Below are positions 17,625 to 26,308 of a DNA stretch of 46,038 nucleotides, piece by piece. The number at the start of each line of letters is the position of its first letter. Position 1 is the stretch's first letter. Below the pieces are notes generated by a model, which ran no database searches, was not told where the DNA came from, and saw only the letters and a program-made list of their open reading frames with translations. Both the position numbers and the translations under genes were made by a program. Source of the stretch: Brevundimonas vancanneytii (GTDB lineage Bacteria; Pseudomonadota; Alphaproteobacteria; Caulobacterales; Caulobacteraceae); assembly GCA_945861515.1 (NCBI GenBank), contig CAMAVA010000007.1:1-46038 (forward strand). The letters are read 5' to 3'.

Positions 17625-17903
17625 ATGAGCTCTCCGATCGAAGACGAGATATTTTCCCAACTGGCCGGGCTTGCTCCGGGCAAGAGCGTTGACCCTTCAG
17701 AGATCGCCAAGGCCCTTCAGCCGGAGCGCTGGCAGCGGATGCTGGGGCAGGTTCGCTCCGAGGCAGTCGGACTGGCGCGCCAGGGCAGGCTGGTCATTAC
17801 GCGCCATGGCAAGCCTGCCGACCCCGACAGCTTCAAGGGCGTCTATCGGCTCAGACTGCCGGATTCGAATCCAATAGCTGCCGAAGCGGAGCATGATTCA
17901 TGA
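17625..17903 (+). CDS. DUF3253 protein
   Basis: 92-residue small protein matching DUF3253: PIEDEIFSQLAGLAPGKSVDPSEIAK, then PERWQRMLGQVRSEAVGLARQG, then LVITRHGKPADPDSFKGVYRLRL. The arrangement resembles a winged-helix fold. ATG 17625 is chosen from homology; the frame is open far upstream but that part is antisense to the thioesterase gene. It overlaps the following GST gene by four bases (ATGA) and heads a four-gene operon. Function unknown. Confidence 0.85.
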   Translation: MSSPIEDEIFSQLAGLAPGKSVDPSEIAKALQPERWQRMLGQVRSEAVGLARQGRLVITRHGKPADPDSFKGVYRLRLPDSNPIAAEAEHDS

Positions 17904-18532
17904 TCATCTATGGCTCGTCGATATCGCCATTCGTCAGGAAAGTTCTGGCCGTTGCGGCCGAGAAGGACATCGAGGTCGAGCACAGGGTTCCGCCTCCTGG
18001 CCAACCTGACCCCGATTTCCTGGCAGCCAGTCCCTTTGGCAAGATTCCCGCCCTCAAGGACGGGGACTTCATGGTCTGCGATTCCAGCGCCATCGCTCAC
18101 TATCTTGAGGCCATCAAGCCCGACCCGTCCCTGATACCGTCTTCGGCCAAGGAGCGCGCCAGGACAGTCTGGTTCGACGAATACGCTGACACCATCCTGG
18201 TTGCCGCCGCCGGCAAGATCTTCTTCAACCGAATCGTGGCTCCGAAGTTCATGGGTCAATCGGGAGATCAGGCCGTTGCGGATGCAGCGGAGAAAAATGA
18301 GCTTCCGCCTGTGCTGGACTACCTGGAGCAGGCCATTCCAGAGAGCGGCTTCCTGGTGGGCGACCGGTTGACCTTGGTCGATATCGCCGTCGCCAGCCCG
18401 TTCGCCAATATCCGCCATCTGGGTCTCGACCTTTCCAGATGGCCCAAGACCCAGACGTGGTCTGACACCATGCTCGACCGGCCATCGTTCAAGACGACGG
18501 TCGCCAAGGAAACCCGGTTCCTGTCACGCTGA
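17900..18532 (+). CDS. Glutathione S-transferase
   Basis: 210-residue GST. The N-terminal thioredoxin-like domain begins MIIYGSSISPFVRKVLAVAAEK (catalytic Ser likely in SSISPF); cis-Pro motif SPFGKIPALKDGDF; CDSSAIAHYLE; C-terminal helical domain with RLTLVDIAVASPFANIRH. Second of four tightly packed genes: its start overlaps the DUF3253 stop and seven bases separate it from the next gene. It differs clearly from the GST at 14927, so the two are not recent duplicates. Confidence 0.93.
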   Translation: MIIYGSSISPFVRKVLAVAAEKDIEVEHRVPPPGQPDPDFLAASPFGKIPALKDGDFMVCDSSAIAHYLEAIKPDPSLIPSSAKERARTVWFDEYADTILVAAAGKIFFNRIVAPKFMGQSGDQAVADAAEKNELPPVLDYLEQAIPESGFLVGDRLTLVDIAVASPFANIRHLGLDLSRWPKTQTWSDTMLDRPSFKTTVAKETRFLSR

Positions 18533-18539
18533 ATAGACG

Positions 18540-19154
18540 ATGATGGACGGTCAGAACGCAGAAAGCCGGACCGCCCTCTCGGCGCTTCTCGGCCAGATCG
18601 CGGACTGCCGGGCCTGTTCCGGGGAATTGGCCCACGATCCTCGGCCGGTTGTCAGGGTTTCGGGCTCGGTCAGGCTGCTGATCTGCGGCCAGGCGCCCGG
18701 CCGCCGTGTTCATGAAAGTGGCGTGCCCTTCGACGACCCTTCGGGAGATCGGCTGCGCGGCTGGATGGGCGTCGATCGCAAGACCTTCTACGAGAGACCA
18801 GAGATCGGCGTCGCCGCCATGGCCTTCTGCTTTCCCGGAACCCGGCCAAGGGGAGGGGACTATCCGCCACCACCGCGTTGCGCCCAACTCTGGCGCAAGC
18901 CGCTCATGGCCGCTCTGCCCCAAATGGATTTGACCCTGCTGGTCGGGACCTATGCCCAGAAATGGAGCCTGGAGGACCGGGTGCGCCCCACCCTGACCGA
19001 GACCGTAGCGTCCTGGCGCAGCTTTCTGCCCCACTACCTGCCCATGCCGCATCCTTCCTGGCGCAACACCGGCTGGCTGAAACGCAATCCATGGTTCGAA
19101 ACAGAGGTGCTGCCCTATCTTCGCCGCCGGGTCGCGGACATCCTGAGCCCATGA
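18540..19154 (+). CDS. Uracil-DNA-glycosylase-superfamily protein
   Basis: 204-residue protein of the UDG-like superfamily. N-terminal Cys-containing segment (CRACSGELAHDPRPVV), motif LLICGQAPGRRVHESGVPFDDPSG (the GxxPG-type first motif), then CFPGTRPRGGDYPPP and LLVGTYAQKW. The second motif, MPHPSWRNTGWLKRNPWFE, is the HPS-R-N type found in this subgroup. It probably removes uracil or another deaminated base, but subgroup members are poorly studied. ATG 18540 or the adjacent ATG 18543 is the start. Its stop overlaps the start of the next gene. Confidence 0.85.
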   Translation: MMDGQNAESRTALSALLGQIADCRACSGELAHDPRPVVRVSGSVRLLICGQAPGRRVHESGVPFDDPSGDRLRGWMGVDRKTFYERPEIGVAAMAFCFPGTRPRGGDYPPPPRCAQLWRKPLMAALPQMDLTLLVGTYAQKWSLEDRVRPTLTETVASWRSFLPHYLPMPHPSWRNTGWLKRNPWFETEVLPYLRRRVADILSP

Positions 19155-20143
19155 ACCGTCGCAACATCCTCTGGGGGCTTGTCGGTCTGGGCGGCTGCGC
19201 ACCCCTGACCGTCCAGTCCAGGCTGACGCCGCCCCACGCTTTCGAAGGGCCGCTGCTTTCAAGGGACTGGTTCATCGCCGGGGACGGCGCCCGGCTCGGC
19301 CTGACCATCTGGCCTGCGATGGGAGAGACGAGGGCTGTCATCGTCGCACTTCACGGCATGAGTGACTATGCCAACGCCTTTCATCTGGCGGCCCCGGCCT
19401 GGTCGCAACAAGGCATAGCGACCTACGCTTTTGACCAGCGCGGATTCGGTCGCTCTGTCGGTCGTGGACTCTGGGCTGGGCCTGACCTGATGACTGAAGA
19501 TCTGCGGCAGTTCGTCCGTCTGGTCAGGGCCCGCCATCCATCGGTCCCCTTGACCGTCGTCGGCGAAAGCATGGGGGGGGCAGTCGCCATCTGCGCCTTT
19601 GCAACGGACAACCCGCCCGACGCAGACGGGCTCATCCTGCTGGCCCCGGCGGTCTGGGGATGGTCAAGCCAGCCCGTTCCCAACAAGACCCTGCTCTGGC
19701 TATCGGCCCGGCTTGCGCCAGCCCGCCCGTTGACGCCCCCTGAATGGTTGTCCAGCGCGGTTCAGCCAAGCGACAATCTGGAGGAGCTGCAGGCCATGGG
19801 CCGGGACCCGCAGATGATCTGGGGCGCGCGGCCGGACACCCTGTTCGGGCTGGTCAGTCTCATGGAGGCTGCCTCCCGGGACATCGGCCAGGTCCAGGCG
19901 CCGATCGCCTATCTCTATGGGGCGAAGGATCAGGTCATACCCGTGGCGCCTTCCCTGGCCGCCGCAGCCAGGATCAAGCCTTCCGATCGAAGCGCCTGGT
20001 ACGGTGAGGGGTATCATCTGCTGATCCGGGACCGGCAGCGGGAACGAGTTATCCGGGATGTGGCCAGTCTGGTCCGGTTTCCGGACAAGCCCCTGCCTTC
20101 CGGGGCTCCCGCCATTCCTTCGCCTCGGAACAGGCATTCCTGA
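19151..20143 (+). CDS. Lipoprotein alpha/beta hydrolase (monoacylglycerol-lipase type)
   Basis: 330-residue hydrolase with a lipoprotein signal (NILWGLVGLGGC, Cys17 of the lipobox). The serine-hydrolase core includes the oxyanion segment VIVALHGMSDYANAF, FDQRGFGRS, the nucleophile elbow VVGESMGGAVA, the acid in YLYGAKDQVIPV and the catalytic His in GEGYHLLIRD. This order is that of the 'serine aminopeptidase S33'/lysophospholipase family. The start overlaps the preceding gene (ATGA); the frame open upstream to 18878 is not used. It ends the DUF3253–GST–UDG–hydrolase operon. Substrate unknown, probably a lipid in the envelope. Confidence 0.9.
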   Translation: MNRRNILWGLVGLGGCAPLTVQSRLTPPHAFEGPLLSRDWFIAGDGARLGLTIWPAMGETRAVIVALHGMSDYANAFHLAAPAWSQQGIATYAFDQRGFGRSVGRGLWAGPDLMTEDLRQFVRLVRARHPSVPLTVVGESMGGAVAICAFATDNPPDADGLILLAPAVWGWSSQPVPNKTLLWLSARLAPARPLTPPEWLSSAVQPSDNLEELQAMGRDPQMIWGARPDTLFGLVSLMEAASRDIGQVQAPIAYLYGAKDQVIPVAPSLAAAARIKPSDRSAWYGEGYHLLIRDRQRERVIRDVASLVRFPDKPLPSGAPAIPSPRNRHS

Positions 20144-20234
20144 TCATGGGGGTTGTGAGGGTGAGCCGTGCGGCGTAAAGCGCGCCGGCGCACTCTCTTG
20201 CCCTCACTATGCCCTACGGCGGAAAAATTCCGGC

Positions 20235-21287
20235 ATGACCCTCTTCGATTCCCCCGCCTTTGAAGACCATGAGGGCGTGCACGCCTTCAGCGACCCGGCC
20301 TCCGGTCTCAAGACCATCATCGCCGTACATTCCACAGTCCGCGGCCCCGCAGCCGGCGGATGCCGCATGTGGCCCTATGAAAGCGCTGAAGCGGCCCTGA
20401 CGGACGCGCTGCGGCTGTCCAGGGCCATGTCATACAAGAACGCCATGGCTGATCTGGACCTTGGCGGCGGCAAATCGGTGATCATCGGCAATTCCCGGAC
20501 CGACAAGTCGCCGCAGCTCTTCCAGGCCTTCGGCCGTGCCGTCGAACGGGTCGGTGGTCGCTACTGGACGGCGGAAGATGTCGGGGTCTCGCCGGCCGAC
20601 CTGATGGAGGCTCGCAAGGAGACCCGCTACGTCGCCGGTCTGGAAGGCCACGCCGCCGCTTCAGGCGATCCCAGCCCCGTTACCGCCGAGGGTGTTTTCC
20701 GCGGTCTGCGGCTTTGCGTGGAGCGCGCCTATGGTCGAGACCTGAAGGGAGTAACAGTTGCGATCCAGGGCGTCGGCCATGTGGGCGGCTATCTCGCCGA
20801 GAAGCTCCATGCCGCGGGCGCAAGGCTGGTGATCACCGATGTCAATCAGGAGGCGCTGGACAGGCTGTCTCGCCGGACCGGGGCGACGGTCGTGGCTCCT
20901 GACGCCATCCTGGACGTCGAGGCCGAGGTTTTCGCGCCTTGCGCCATGGGCGGCGCCGTTTCGCTGGAAGCTCTGTCCCGGCTGAAGGGAAGAGTTGTCG
21001 CCGGCGCCGCGAACAACCAGCTGGCCTCCACCGAGGCCGGCCAGTCGCTGTTCGAGCGGGGCATCGTCTATGCCCCGGACTATGTGATCAACGGCGGCGG
21101 CATCATCAATGTGGCGGCGGAAATCCGGGGCCTGGAACTGGGTGCGGCCTTCGACGGCGACTGGGTCGAGACCAAGCTGTCCCGGCTGATGGAAACTCTT
21201 GGCCAGATCATGGACCGTTCTGTCGACGAGGGACGTCCCACCGATGTCATTGCCAATGAAATGGCCCGGGAACGGCTGAAGTCCTAG
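20235..21287 (+). CDS. Leucine/valine/glutamate-type amino acid dehydrogenase
   Basis: 350-residue NAD(P)-dependent dehydrogenase that oxidatively deaminates a branched-chain amino acid to its 2-oxo acid. Substrate lysines are visible as Lys68 (MSYKNAMADLDLGG) and Lys80 (GGGKSVI). The Rossmann domain begins VAIQGVGHVGGYLAEKLHAAGARLVI. Length and motifs are those of leucine dehydrogenase, with NNQLAS and YVINGGGIINVAAE near the end. ATG 20235 is chosen from homology and spacing. A GTGAGGG (20155–20161)/CCCTCAC (20201–20207) pair in the leader encloses GC-rich sequence. It converges with the ABC ATPase gene with a four-base overlap of ends (21284–21287). Confidence 0.92.
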   Translation: MTLFDSPAFEDHEGVHAFSDPASGLKTIIAVHSTVRGPAAGGCRMWPYESAEAALTDALRLSRAMSYKNAMADLDLGGGKSVIIGNSRTDKSPQLFQAFGRAVERVGGRYWTAEDVGVSPADLMEARKETRYVAGLEGHAAASGDPSPVTAEGVFRGLRLCVERAYGRDLKGVTVAIQGVGHVGGYLAEKLHAAGARLVITDVNQEALDRLSRRTGATVVAPDAILDVEAEVFAPCAMGGAVSLEALSRLKGRVVAGAANNQLASTEAGQSLFERGIVYAPDYVINGGGIINVAAEIRGLELGAAFDGDWVETKLSRLMETLGQIMDRSVDEGRPTDVIANEMARERLKS

Positions 21288-22294
21288 TCAAGGCCGGTAC
21301 AGGCCGCCGGGTCAAGAACCACCCGGACCTGGTCTCCTGGCGCCGGGCCGCCGACGGGCGGGCCATAGCCCAGGGCGATCTCATCGCCGGCCGACAGGAC
21401 GAGCAGGGTCCGGCTGCCGGCAAAGCGCCGCTCATGGACCAGGGCGCTCACGCCCTCTCCGGAAACAACCAGCGCCTCCGGCCGCGCCAAAACCTGCCTG
21501 ACAGGCCTGCCCATGGCGACCCCGCCAAACGCTGTCATGGCCAGGCCTCCCTCCATCCAGGCGGGAAGGACATTGATGTCGCCCAGCAGCCCGGCTGCGA
21601 CGAGCGACCGCGGCCGGAAGTAGCAATCTTCAGGCGTGCCGGTCTGAAGGATTTCCCCTTCGCGCATCAGGATGAGCGTGTCAGCCGTCATCAAGGCGTC
21701 CTGCGGATCGTGGGTGACAATCAGAACCGCCGCGCCGGACTGATTCAGGGCCTCCAGGGTCGAGGTGCGAATTTCGGTTCTCAAGGCGCCGTCCAGACCC
21801 GAAAAGGGCTCATCCATCAGGACAACCGCCGGTTCCCGGGCCAGGGTTCTCGCCAGGGCGACGCGCTGTCGCTCGCCGCCCGACAGGCTGCCGGGCCAGG
21901 CATCGGCGCGGTGACCCAGCCGAACCTGCTCCAGGGCAGTCAGAGCTCTCGACCGTCGTTCTGTCCGGGGAAGGTCCGCAAGGCCGAAGGCGACATTGTC
22001 CAGGGCCGACAGATGGGGAAACAGGGCATGGTCCTGAAAGACCAATCCGACATTGCGCGACTCGGCTGGCCTGTGGGCTGCGGAGCCAGTCAGAATGACG
22101 CCGTCCGCAACGATCAGGCCCTCGTCGGGACGCTCCAGGCCGGCGAGCAGACGCAGCAATGTGCTCTTGCCGCAGCCTGACGGCCCAAGCAGGCAGGTCA
22201 ACTGTCCTGCTGCGAGGGACAGAGTCACGCCCTTGACGGCTGTAACCTCTCCATAGCGCCTGACCAGCCGACTGGCTTCCAGTCGCGGCGTCAC
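21284..22294 (-). CDS. ABC transporter ATPase, FbpC/PotA-like
   Basis: 336-residue ATP-binding subunit. Walker A GPSGCGKST (37–45), Q-loop VFQDHALFP, signature LSGGERQRVALARTLA, Walker B VVLMDEPFSGLD and H-loop VTHDPQD are intact. The C-terminal ~100 residues form an MOI/TOBE-like regulatory domain as in iron(III), molybdate or polyamine importers. The start is GTG 22294, overlapping the stop of an MFS exporter gene (GTGA). There is no permease or binding protein nearby, so its transporter partner is unknown. Ion specificity cannot be deduced. Confidence 0.9.
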   Translation of the reverse strand: MTPRLEASRLVRRYGEVTAVKGVTLSLAAGQLTCLLGPSGCGKSTLLRLLAGLERPDEGLIVADGVILTGSAAHRPAESRNVGLVFQDHALFPHLSALDNVAFGLADLPRTERRSRALTALEQVRLGHRADAWPGSLSGGERQRVALARTLAREPAVVLMDEPFSGLDGALRTEIRTSTLEALNQSGAAVLIVTHDPQDALMTADTLILMREGEILQTGTPEDCYFRPRSLVAAGLLGDINVLPAWMEGGLAMTAFGGVAMGRPVRQVLARPEALVVSGEGVSALVHERRFAGSRTLLVLSAGDEIALGYGPPVGGPAPGDQVRVVLDPAACTGLD

Positions 22295-23757
22295 AGCTTG
22301 CCGCCTGACGAATCCTGGCCATGACCGCTCATGTTGGCTCCGGCTCTGGGGTCGAGGGCCAGGTAGACAGGCGCCGCCATCAGGGTGACCAGGCCGATGG
22401 CCAGGAAGGGCAGGGCAAAGGCGTCAGGCCGCAGTGCGGCCTCCGACGCGCCGTCGGCTCCAAGGCCCCGGGTCAGGCCCAACATGAGCCCACCAAAGCT
22501 GACCCCCAGGGCCAGGCCTATCTGCTGGGTCACCGCCGAGAGGGTCGAGGCGGCGGCGACCTTCTCGTTGGGGATGTCGGCATAAGCGATGGTGTTGGCG
22601 GCGATGAACTGGTTGGACCGGCAAAAGCCGGTGAGGAACAGCAGGACCATGATCAAGGGTATCGGCGTCTCGTCAGAAAACAGTGCTGGTACGGCGGTAA
22701 GGGCTGCGCTCAGGATCACGAACAGGATCAGCGAGGCCCGGAACCCGATCCTGCGCAGGACCACGATCGCCACGGGACGGGCGCAGAGTACGCCCAACCC
22801 GCCTGCCAGGGTTACCGAACCTGCCTGAAGCGGACTCCAGCCCAGGCCGACCTGCAAGAGCAGCGGCATCAGGAACGGTGTCGCCCCGATCCCCAGACGA
22901 ACAAAGCTTCCCCCGAGCACGCTGGCTCGAAAGGTTGGATACCTCAGCAGCGTCAGGTCGAGAATTGGCCTGACCTTGTGGCGAGCGAGATGCAGATAGG
23001 CCAGACCGCACCCGACGGCGAGCAGCAGCAGTCCCAATTGCAAGGGCAGGGGAACCAGCCCCAGCCCCGCTGTTTCAGCGACCGCGACAAGCCCGGTGAT
23101 CGCGGTCGCTGACAGCAAAAAGCCGCTCCAGTCGAACCGGCCCGGGTCCGGACTGCATAAGTCGGGCACAAACTTCATGACGGCGGCCATTCCAAGCAGG
23201 CCGACCGGAACATTGAGCCAGAAAATCCAGGGCCAGTCAGCCACGGCCAGAACAAAGCCTGCCAGGGGCGGTCCGATCAGGGGGCCGATCAGGGCGGGCA
23301 TGGTGAACCATCCCATGGCCTTGATCAGCTGCTCTCTTGGCGTTGATCCCACGACGATCAACCGCGCCACCGGCGTCATCATCGCCCCGCCCATACCCTG
23401 AAGGATCCGAAAGGCCACGAGTTGGGGCAGGCTCGTCGAAAAGCCGCAAAGCACCGAGCCTGTCAGGAAGACCGCCATGGCGGCCAGAAAGACCCGCCGC
23501 GCCCCGAAACGTTCCGAAGCCCAGCCGCTGATCGGTACAAAGACTGCCAGGGCCAGGATATAGCTAGTCAGGGCAAGCTTGAGATGCACCGGATCTGCAT
23601 CAAACGCCTTGGCCAGAGTTGGCAGGGCCGTGGACAGGGACGTGGAGTCGATGAACTCCATCATCAGCGCACTGGCCACCGCCAGGGAGGTCAATCGCGC
23701 GGCGAGGGGCGTAGTCGGAGGCGGGGCCGGCTCGGTCGGGGTGGCGGGGACAGTCAC
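22291..23757 (-). CDS. DHA2-family MFS multidrug exporter
   Basis: 488-residue inner-membrane MFS transporter with the layout of the DHA2 (EmrB/QacA) drug:H+ antiporters. The first helix contains MMEFIDSTSLSTALPTLAKAF (the DHA2 'D..I...ALP.I' motif), followed by SYILALAVFVPISGWASERFGARRVF (motif A) and RILQGMGGAMMTPVARLIV (motif C region). A proline/threonine-rich cytoplasmic N-terminal tail precedes the first helix. It is first in a two-gene operon with an ABC ATPase (four-base overlap). No emrA-like adaptor is present. Confidence 0.92.
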   Translation of the reverse strand: MTVPATPTEPAPPPTTPLAARLTSLAVASALMMEFIDSTSLSTALPTLAKAFDADPVHLKLALTSYILALAVFVPISGWASERFGARRVFLAAMAVFLTGSVLCGFSTSLPQLVAFRILQGMGGAMMTPVARLIVVGSTPREQLIKAMGWFTMPALIGPLIGPPLAGFVLAVADWPWIFWLNVPVGLLGMAAVMKFVPDLCSPDPGRFDWSGFLLSATAITGLVAVAETAGLGLVPLPLQLGLLLLAVGCGLAYLHLARHKVRPILDLTLLRYPTFRASVLGGSFVRLGIGATPFLMPLLLQVGLGWSPLQAGSVTLAGGLGVLCARPVAIVVLRRIGFRASLILFVILSAALTAVPALFSDETPIPLIMVLLFLTGFCRSNQFIAANTIAYADIPNEKVAAASTLSAVTQQIGLALGVSFGGLMLGLTRGLGADGASEAALRPDAFALPFLAIGLVTLMAAPVYLALDPRAGANMSGHGQDSSGGKL

Positions 23758-23797
23758 GGCCCCTGTCTAGACCGGCCGCAGGACAAGTGAAACCTTG

Positions 23798-23815
23798 GCG
23801 GGACGCTAGTCCCGC
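23798..23815 (-). terminator. Hairpin at the end of the exported unknown gene
   Basis: GCGGGAC (23798–23804) and GTCCCGC (23809–23815) pair around a 4-base loop that contains part of the stop codon of the gene at 23806–24804. No T-run follows; it may be a terminator or an mRNA 3'-end stabiliser. Confidence 0.4.
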
Positions 23816-24804
23816 GGCATGCCGCGCCGTGCCTTGGGGGCCGGCAGGCGATTGCCGCCGCTAATGGTGAAGGAGACCCCAAGGACCGTATCATCACGAA
23901 CATGGCCATAGGCGCCGACTTCCCGCTGGGTCGCTACGGCCGAGACCTGCATGGGGCCCTTGCGCCAACCCAGGCCGAGCTGGGCCTTGCCGTATTCCGC
24001 GAGCTTTTCGAGAGACCAGCCGTTGCGCTTGCGGCTGGTCTTGGCGCTGTCGCCGAAAAGATTGAAACCGATTGCCTCGCCAGAAGACGCCGCGAACAGG
24101 AACCAGCGACCCTTGCGGCTCTTTTCCGGCGACACATCGACCTGGATGGCCAGTCGTCGATTGTCGAACACGCGCGATTTGGCGGCAATCGGCTGGGCGG
24201 CCAGATTCTGGCGCTCTGTCCGGGCGTTCAAGGACAGGCCGGACTCCGGCGACAGCGGCCCTTCATTGGTGGTCAGGCTGAGACTGACCCGGCGGCCGAT
24301 CGAGAACGGCGACCGGGGTGTCAGGCCGGGCTGGAAACCGGGTTGGTTGAGCCCCAGCCCGGTCATGGCCGCCACCCTGCCGCCCGACGAGAACCGGCGG
24401 GGAAGCGGAGGTGCGACGCGCTCCAGCGGAACGGCAGTTGGTTCGCCGGCGCGAGCCAGAACGACCGGGGCTTCCGCTATGGCAGCAGAGGTGGTCCTGG
24501 TGTCGATCATCCGCGGGTTTGCGGCAGTCGGTGATGCTGGAACCGCCAGAGGCGCCGCGCCAGCCAGCTCGACCGTAGAGATCGATGTCTGATCGAACCG
24601 CGATGTCCGGATCGGCGCATCAGGATCATCAGAAACCCGACGGGGATCGACCTCGCCCGAAAACGCTCGGGAAAAATCCGCGCCCTTGATAAGGCTGTTG
24701 TCACTCAGTCCGTCCGAGCCGGCGCTGTTCACCGAAACGGCAGATAGGGAAGCCGCCGTAACGGCAGCCGCACAGGTCAGTCCTATTGCCGCTATCGGTC
24801 GCAT
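23806..24804 (-). CDS. Exported protein of unknown function
   Basis: 332-residue protein starting with a signal peptide (RPIAAIGLTCAAAVTAASLSA). The middle is low-complexity and rich in Ala, Pro, Thr and Ser (about residues 60–150). The C-terminal ~140 residues contain alternating hydrophobic strands, e.g. RRVSLSLTTNEG, RRLAIQVDVSPEKSRKGRWFLFAASSGEAIGFNL and DDTVLGVSFTISGG, which look like membrane beta-strands. The TVLGVSFTI strand near the C-terminus would suit an outer-membrane protein but is followed by a basic tail. GGGGGAACGG before ATG 24804 decides the start. I do not recognise the family; it may be restricted to Caulobacterales. Confidence 0.75.
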   Translation of the reverse strand: MRPIAAIGLTCAAAVTAASLSAVSVNSAGSDGLSDNSLIKGADFSRAFSGEVDPRRVSDDPDAPIRTSRFDQTSISTVELAGAAPLAVPASPTAANPRMIDTRTTSAAIAEAPVVLARAGEPTAVPLERVAPPLPRRFSSGGRVAAMTGLGLNQPGFQPGLTPRSPFSIGRRVSLSLTTNEGPLSPESGLSLNARTERQNLAAQPIAAKSRVFDNRRLAIQVDVSPEKSRKGRWFLFAASSGEAIGFNLFGDSAKTSRKRNGWSLEKLAEYGKAQLGLGWRKGPMQVSAVATQREVGAYGHVRDDTVLGVSFTISGGNRLPAPKARRGMPRD

Positions 24805-25040
24805 CCGTTCCCCCGGATCCTCGCTCGGTCTGAACGTTAACGTATTGAAAGGTTCCCGCAACCCTGATCGCGGGCAAGGCGAGCGGTTTTAAGCCGCAGA
24901 GCGACTGGCTTTCCCGTGAACCGTCTCGCGCCCCGCCAGATGAGCTGTGGGCAGCAGCCTGGACCCTTCGCCACAGCAACGCCCTTCACCTTGCCGGACT
25001 TCTGTCCTAGGTGGGTCCCAACTCATGAGGGGAACCTGCC

Positions 25041-26189
25041 ATGGCGCTTGATGCTGAAACCCGCGACCAACTGGTCGACACCGTCCGCCGTTTTGTCAGC
25101 GAGCGACTGCGTCCTCTGGAAGCCCAGGTGGCGGAGGCCAATGCTGTGCCTGAGCCGATCATCGCCGCGATGCGTGATCTGGGGCTGTTCGGGCTCTCTA
25201 TCCCGGAAGAGTACGGCGGCCTCGACCTGTCCATGGAGGACGAGTGTCTTGTGATCTTCGAAATGGGCCGCACCAGTCCGGCCTTCCGTTCGGAGTTCGG
25301 GACCAACGTCGGGATCGGAAGCCAGGGCCTGGTGATGTTCGGCAATGACGAGCAAAAGGCCAAGTGGCTGCCCGGCATTGCCTCCGGCGTGACGGTAACC
25401 TCGTTTGCCCTGACCGAGCCCGAGGCCGGTTCCGATAGCGCCGCAGTTCAGACCCGGGCGATCCTGGATGGCGATGCCTATGTGCTCAATGGCTCCAAGC
25501 GCTACATCACGAACGCTGGCAAGGCGGGTCTGTTCACGGTCATGGCGCGCAGCAACCCGGCAGCAAAGGGCGGCGCGGGAGTCAGCGCCTTTCTCGTGCC
25601 CAGCGACCTACCAGGCATCACGGTTGGCAGCCCTGAGAAGAAGATGGGCCAGCATGGCGCCCAGATCCACGACATCACCTTCGACAATGTCCGTGTGCCG
25701 GTCGAAAACCGACTCGGCGCCGAAGGTGAAGGGTTCAAGGTGGCGATGCAGGTGCTCGACAAGGGCCGTCTCCATATCGGCGCCCTTTGCGTCGGCGTCG
25801 CCGAGCGATTGATCGCCGATTGCGTCGCCTATGCCGGTGAACGCAAGCAGTTCGGCCAGACACTCGCCAGTTTCCAGATGGTTCAGGCCATGCTGGCAGA
25901 CAGCAAGACCGAGGCCATGGCGGCCAGAGCCCTGGTGCTGGAAAGCGCCCGCAAGCGCGACGCCGGCCAGAACATCGTTCTGGAAGCGGCTGCCGCCAAA
26001 TACTACGCCTCCGAGATGGTTGGCCGGGTAGCCGACCGCGCCGTGCAGATCTTTGGCGGCGCCGGCTATGTCGCCGACTACGGCATTGAAAGGCTTTACC
26101 GCGATGTCCGCATCTTCCGGATCTACGAGGGCACCAGCCAGGTCCAGCAGCTGGTCATCGCCCGCGAAACCATGAAGCGCGGCGGATAG
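25041..26189 (+). CDS. Acyl-CoA dehydrogenase
   Basis: 382-residue FAD-dependent acyl-CoA dehydrogenase performing alpha,beta-desaturation of an acyl-CoA. Motifs: FALTEPEAGSDSAA (FAD/substrate binding), YVLNGSKRYITNA, the RKQFGQTLASFQMVQAMLAD segment, QIFGGAGYVADYGIERLYRDVRI and the catalytic glutamate in YEGTSQVQ (about residue 362). GAGGGG precedes ATG 25041. A strong hairpin follows (26197–26225). Monocistronic and divergent from the exported unknown gene. Chain-length specificity not determined. Confidence 0.94.
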   Translation: MALDAETRDQLVDTVRRFVSERLRPLEAQVAEANAVPEPIIAAMRDLGLFGLSIPEEYGGLDLSMEDECLVIFEMGRTSPAFRSEFGTNVGIGSQGLVMFGNDEQKAKWLPGIASGVTVTSFALTEPEAGSDSAAVQTRAILDGDAYVLNGSKRYITNAGKAGLFTVMARSNPAAKGGAGVSAFLVPSDLPGITVGSPEKKMGQHGAQIHDITFDNVRVPVENRLGAEGEGFKVAMQVLDKGRLHIGALCVGVAERLIADCVAYAGERKQFGQTLASFQMVQAMLADSKTEAMAARALVLESARKRDAGQNIVLEAAAAKYYASEMVGRVADRAVQIFGGAGYVADYGIERLYRDVRIFRIYEGTSQVQQLVIARETMKRGG

Positions 26190-26196
26190 ATGGTAT

Positions 26197-26225
26197 CGGT
26201 TCTGGAGGTGAGGCCTCCAGAACCG
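26197..26225 (+). terminator. Strong hairpin after the acyl-CoA dehydrogenase
   Basis: CGGTTCTGGAGG (26197–26208) pairs perfectly over 12 bp with CCTCCAGAACCG (26214–26225), with a 5-base loop, just after the stop at 26189. No T-run, but the stem is long; it probably also shields the converging NTF2/monooxygenase transcript. Confidence 0.65.
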
Positions 26226-26308
26226 TCGTCGACGGGCCGTGGCTCGCCCTGTCCGTTTGTGCCTGCGGATCGGGCCCTGCGGTGGGTCAAATCCGCTGCG
26301 GTCCCGGT

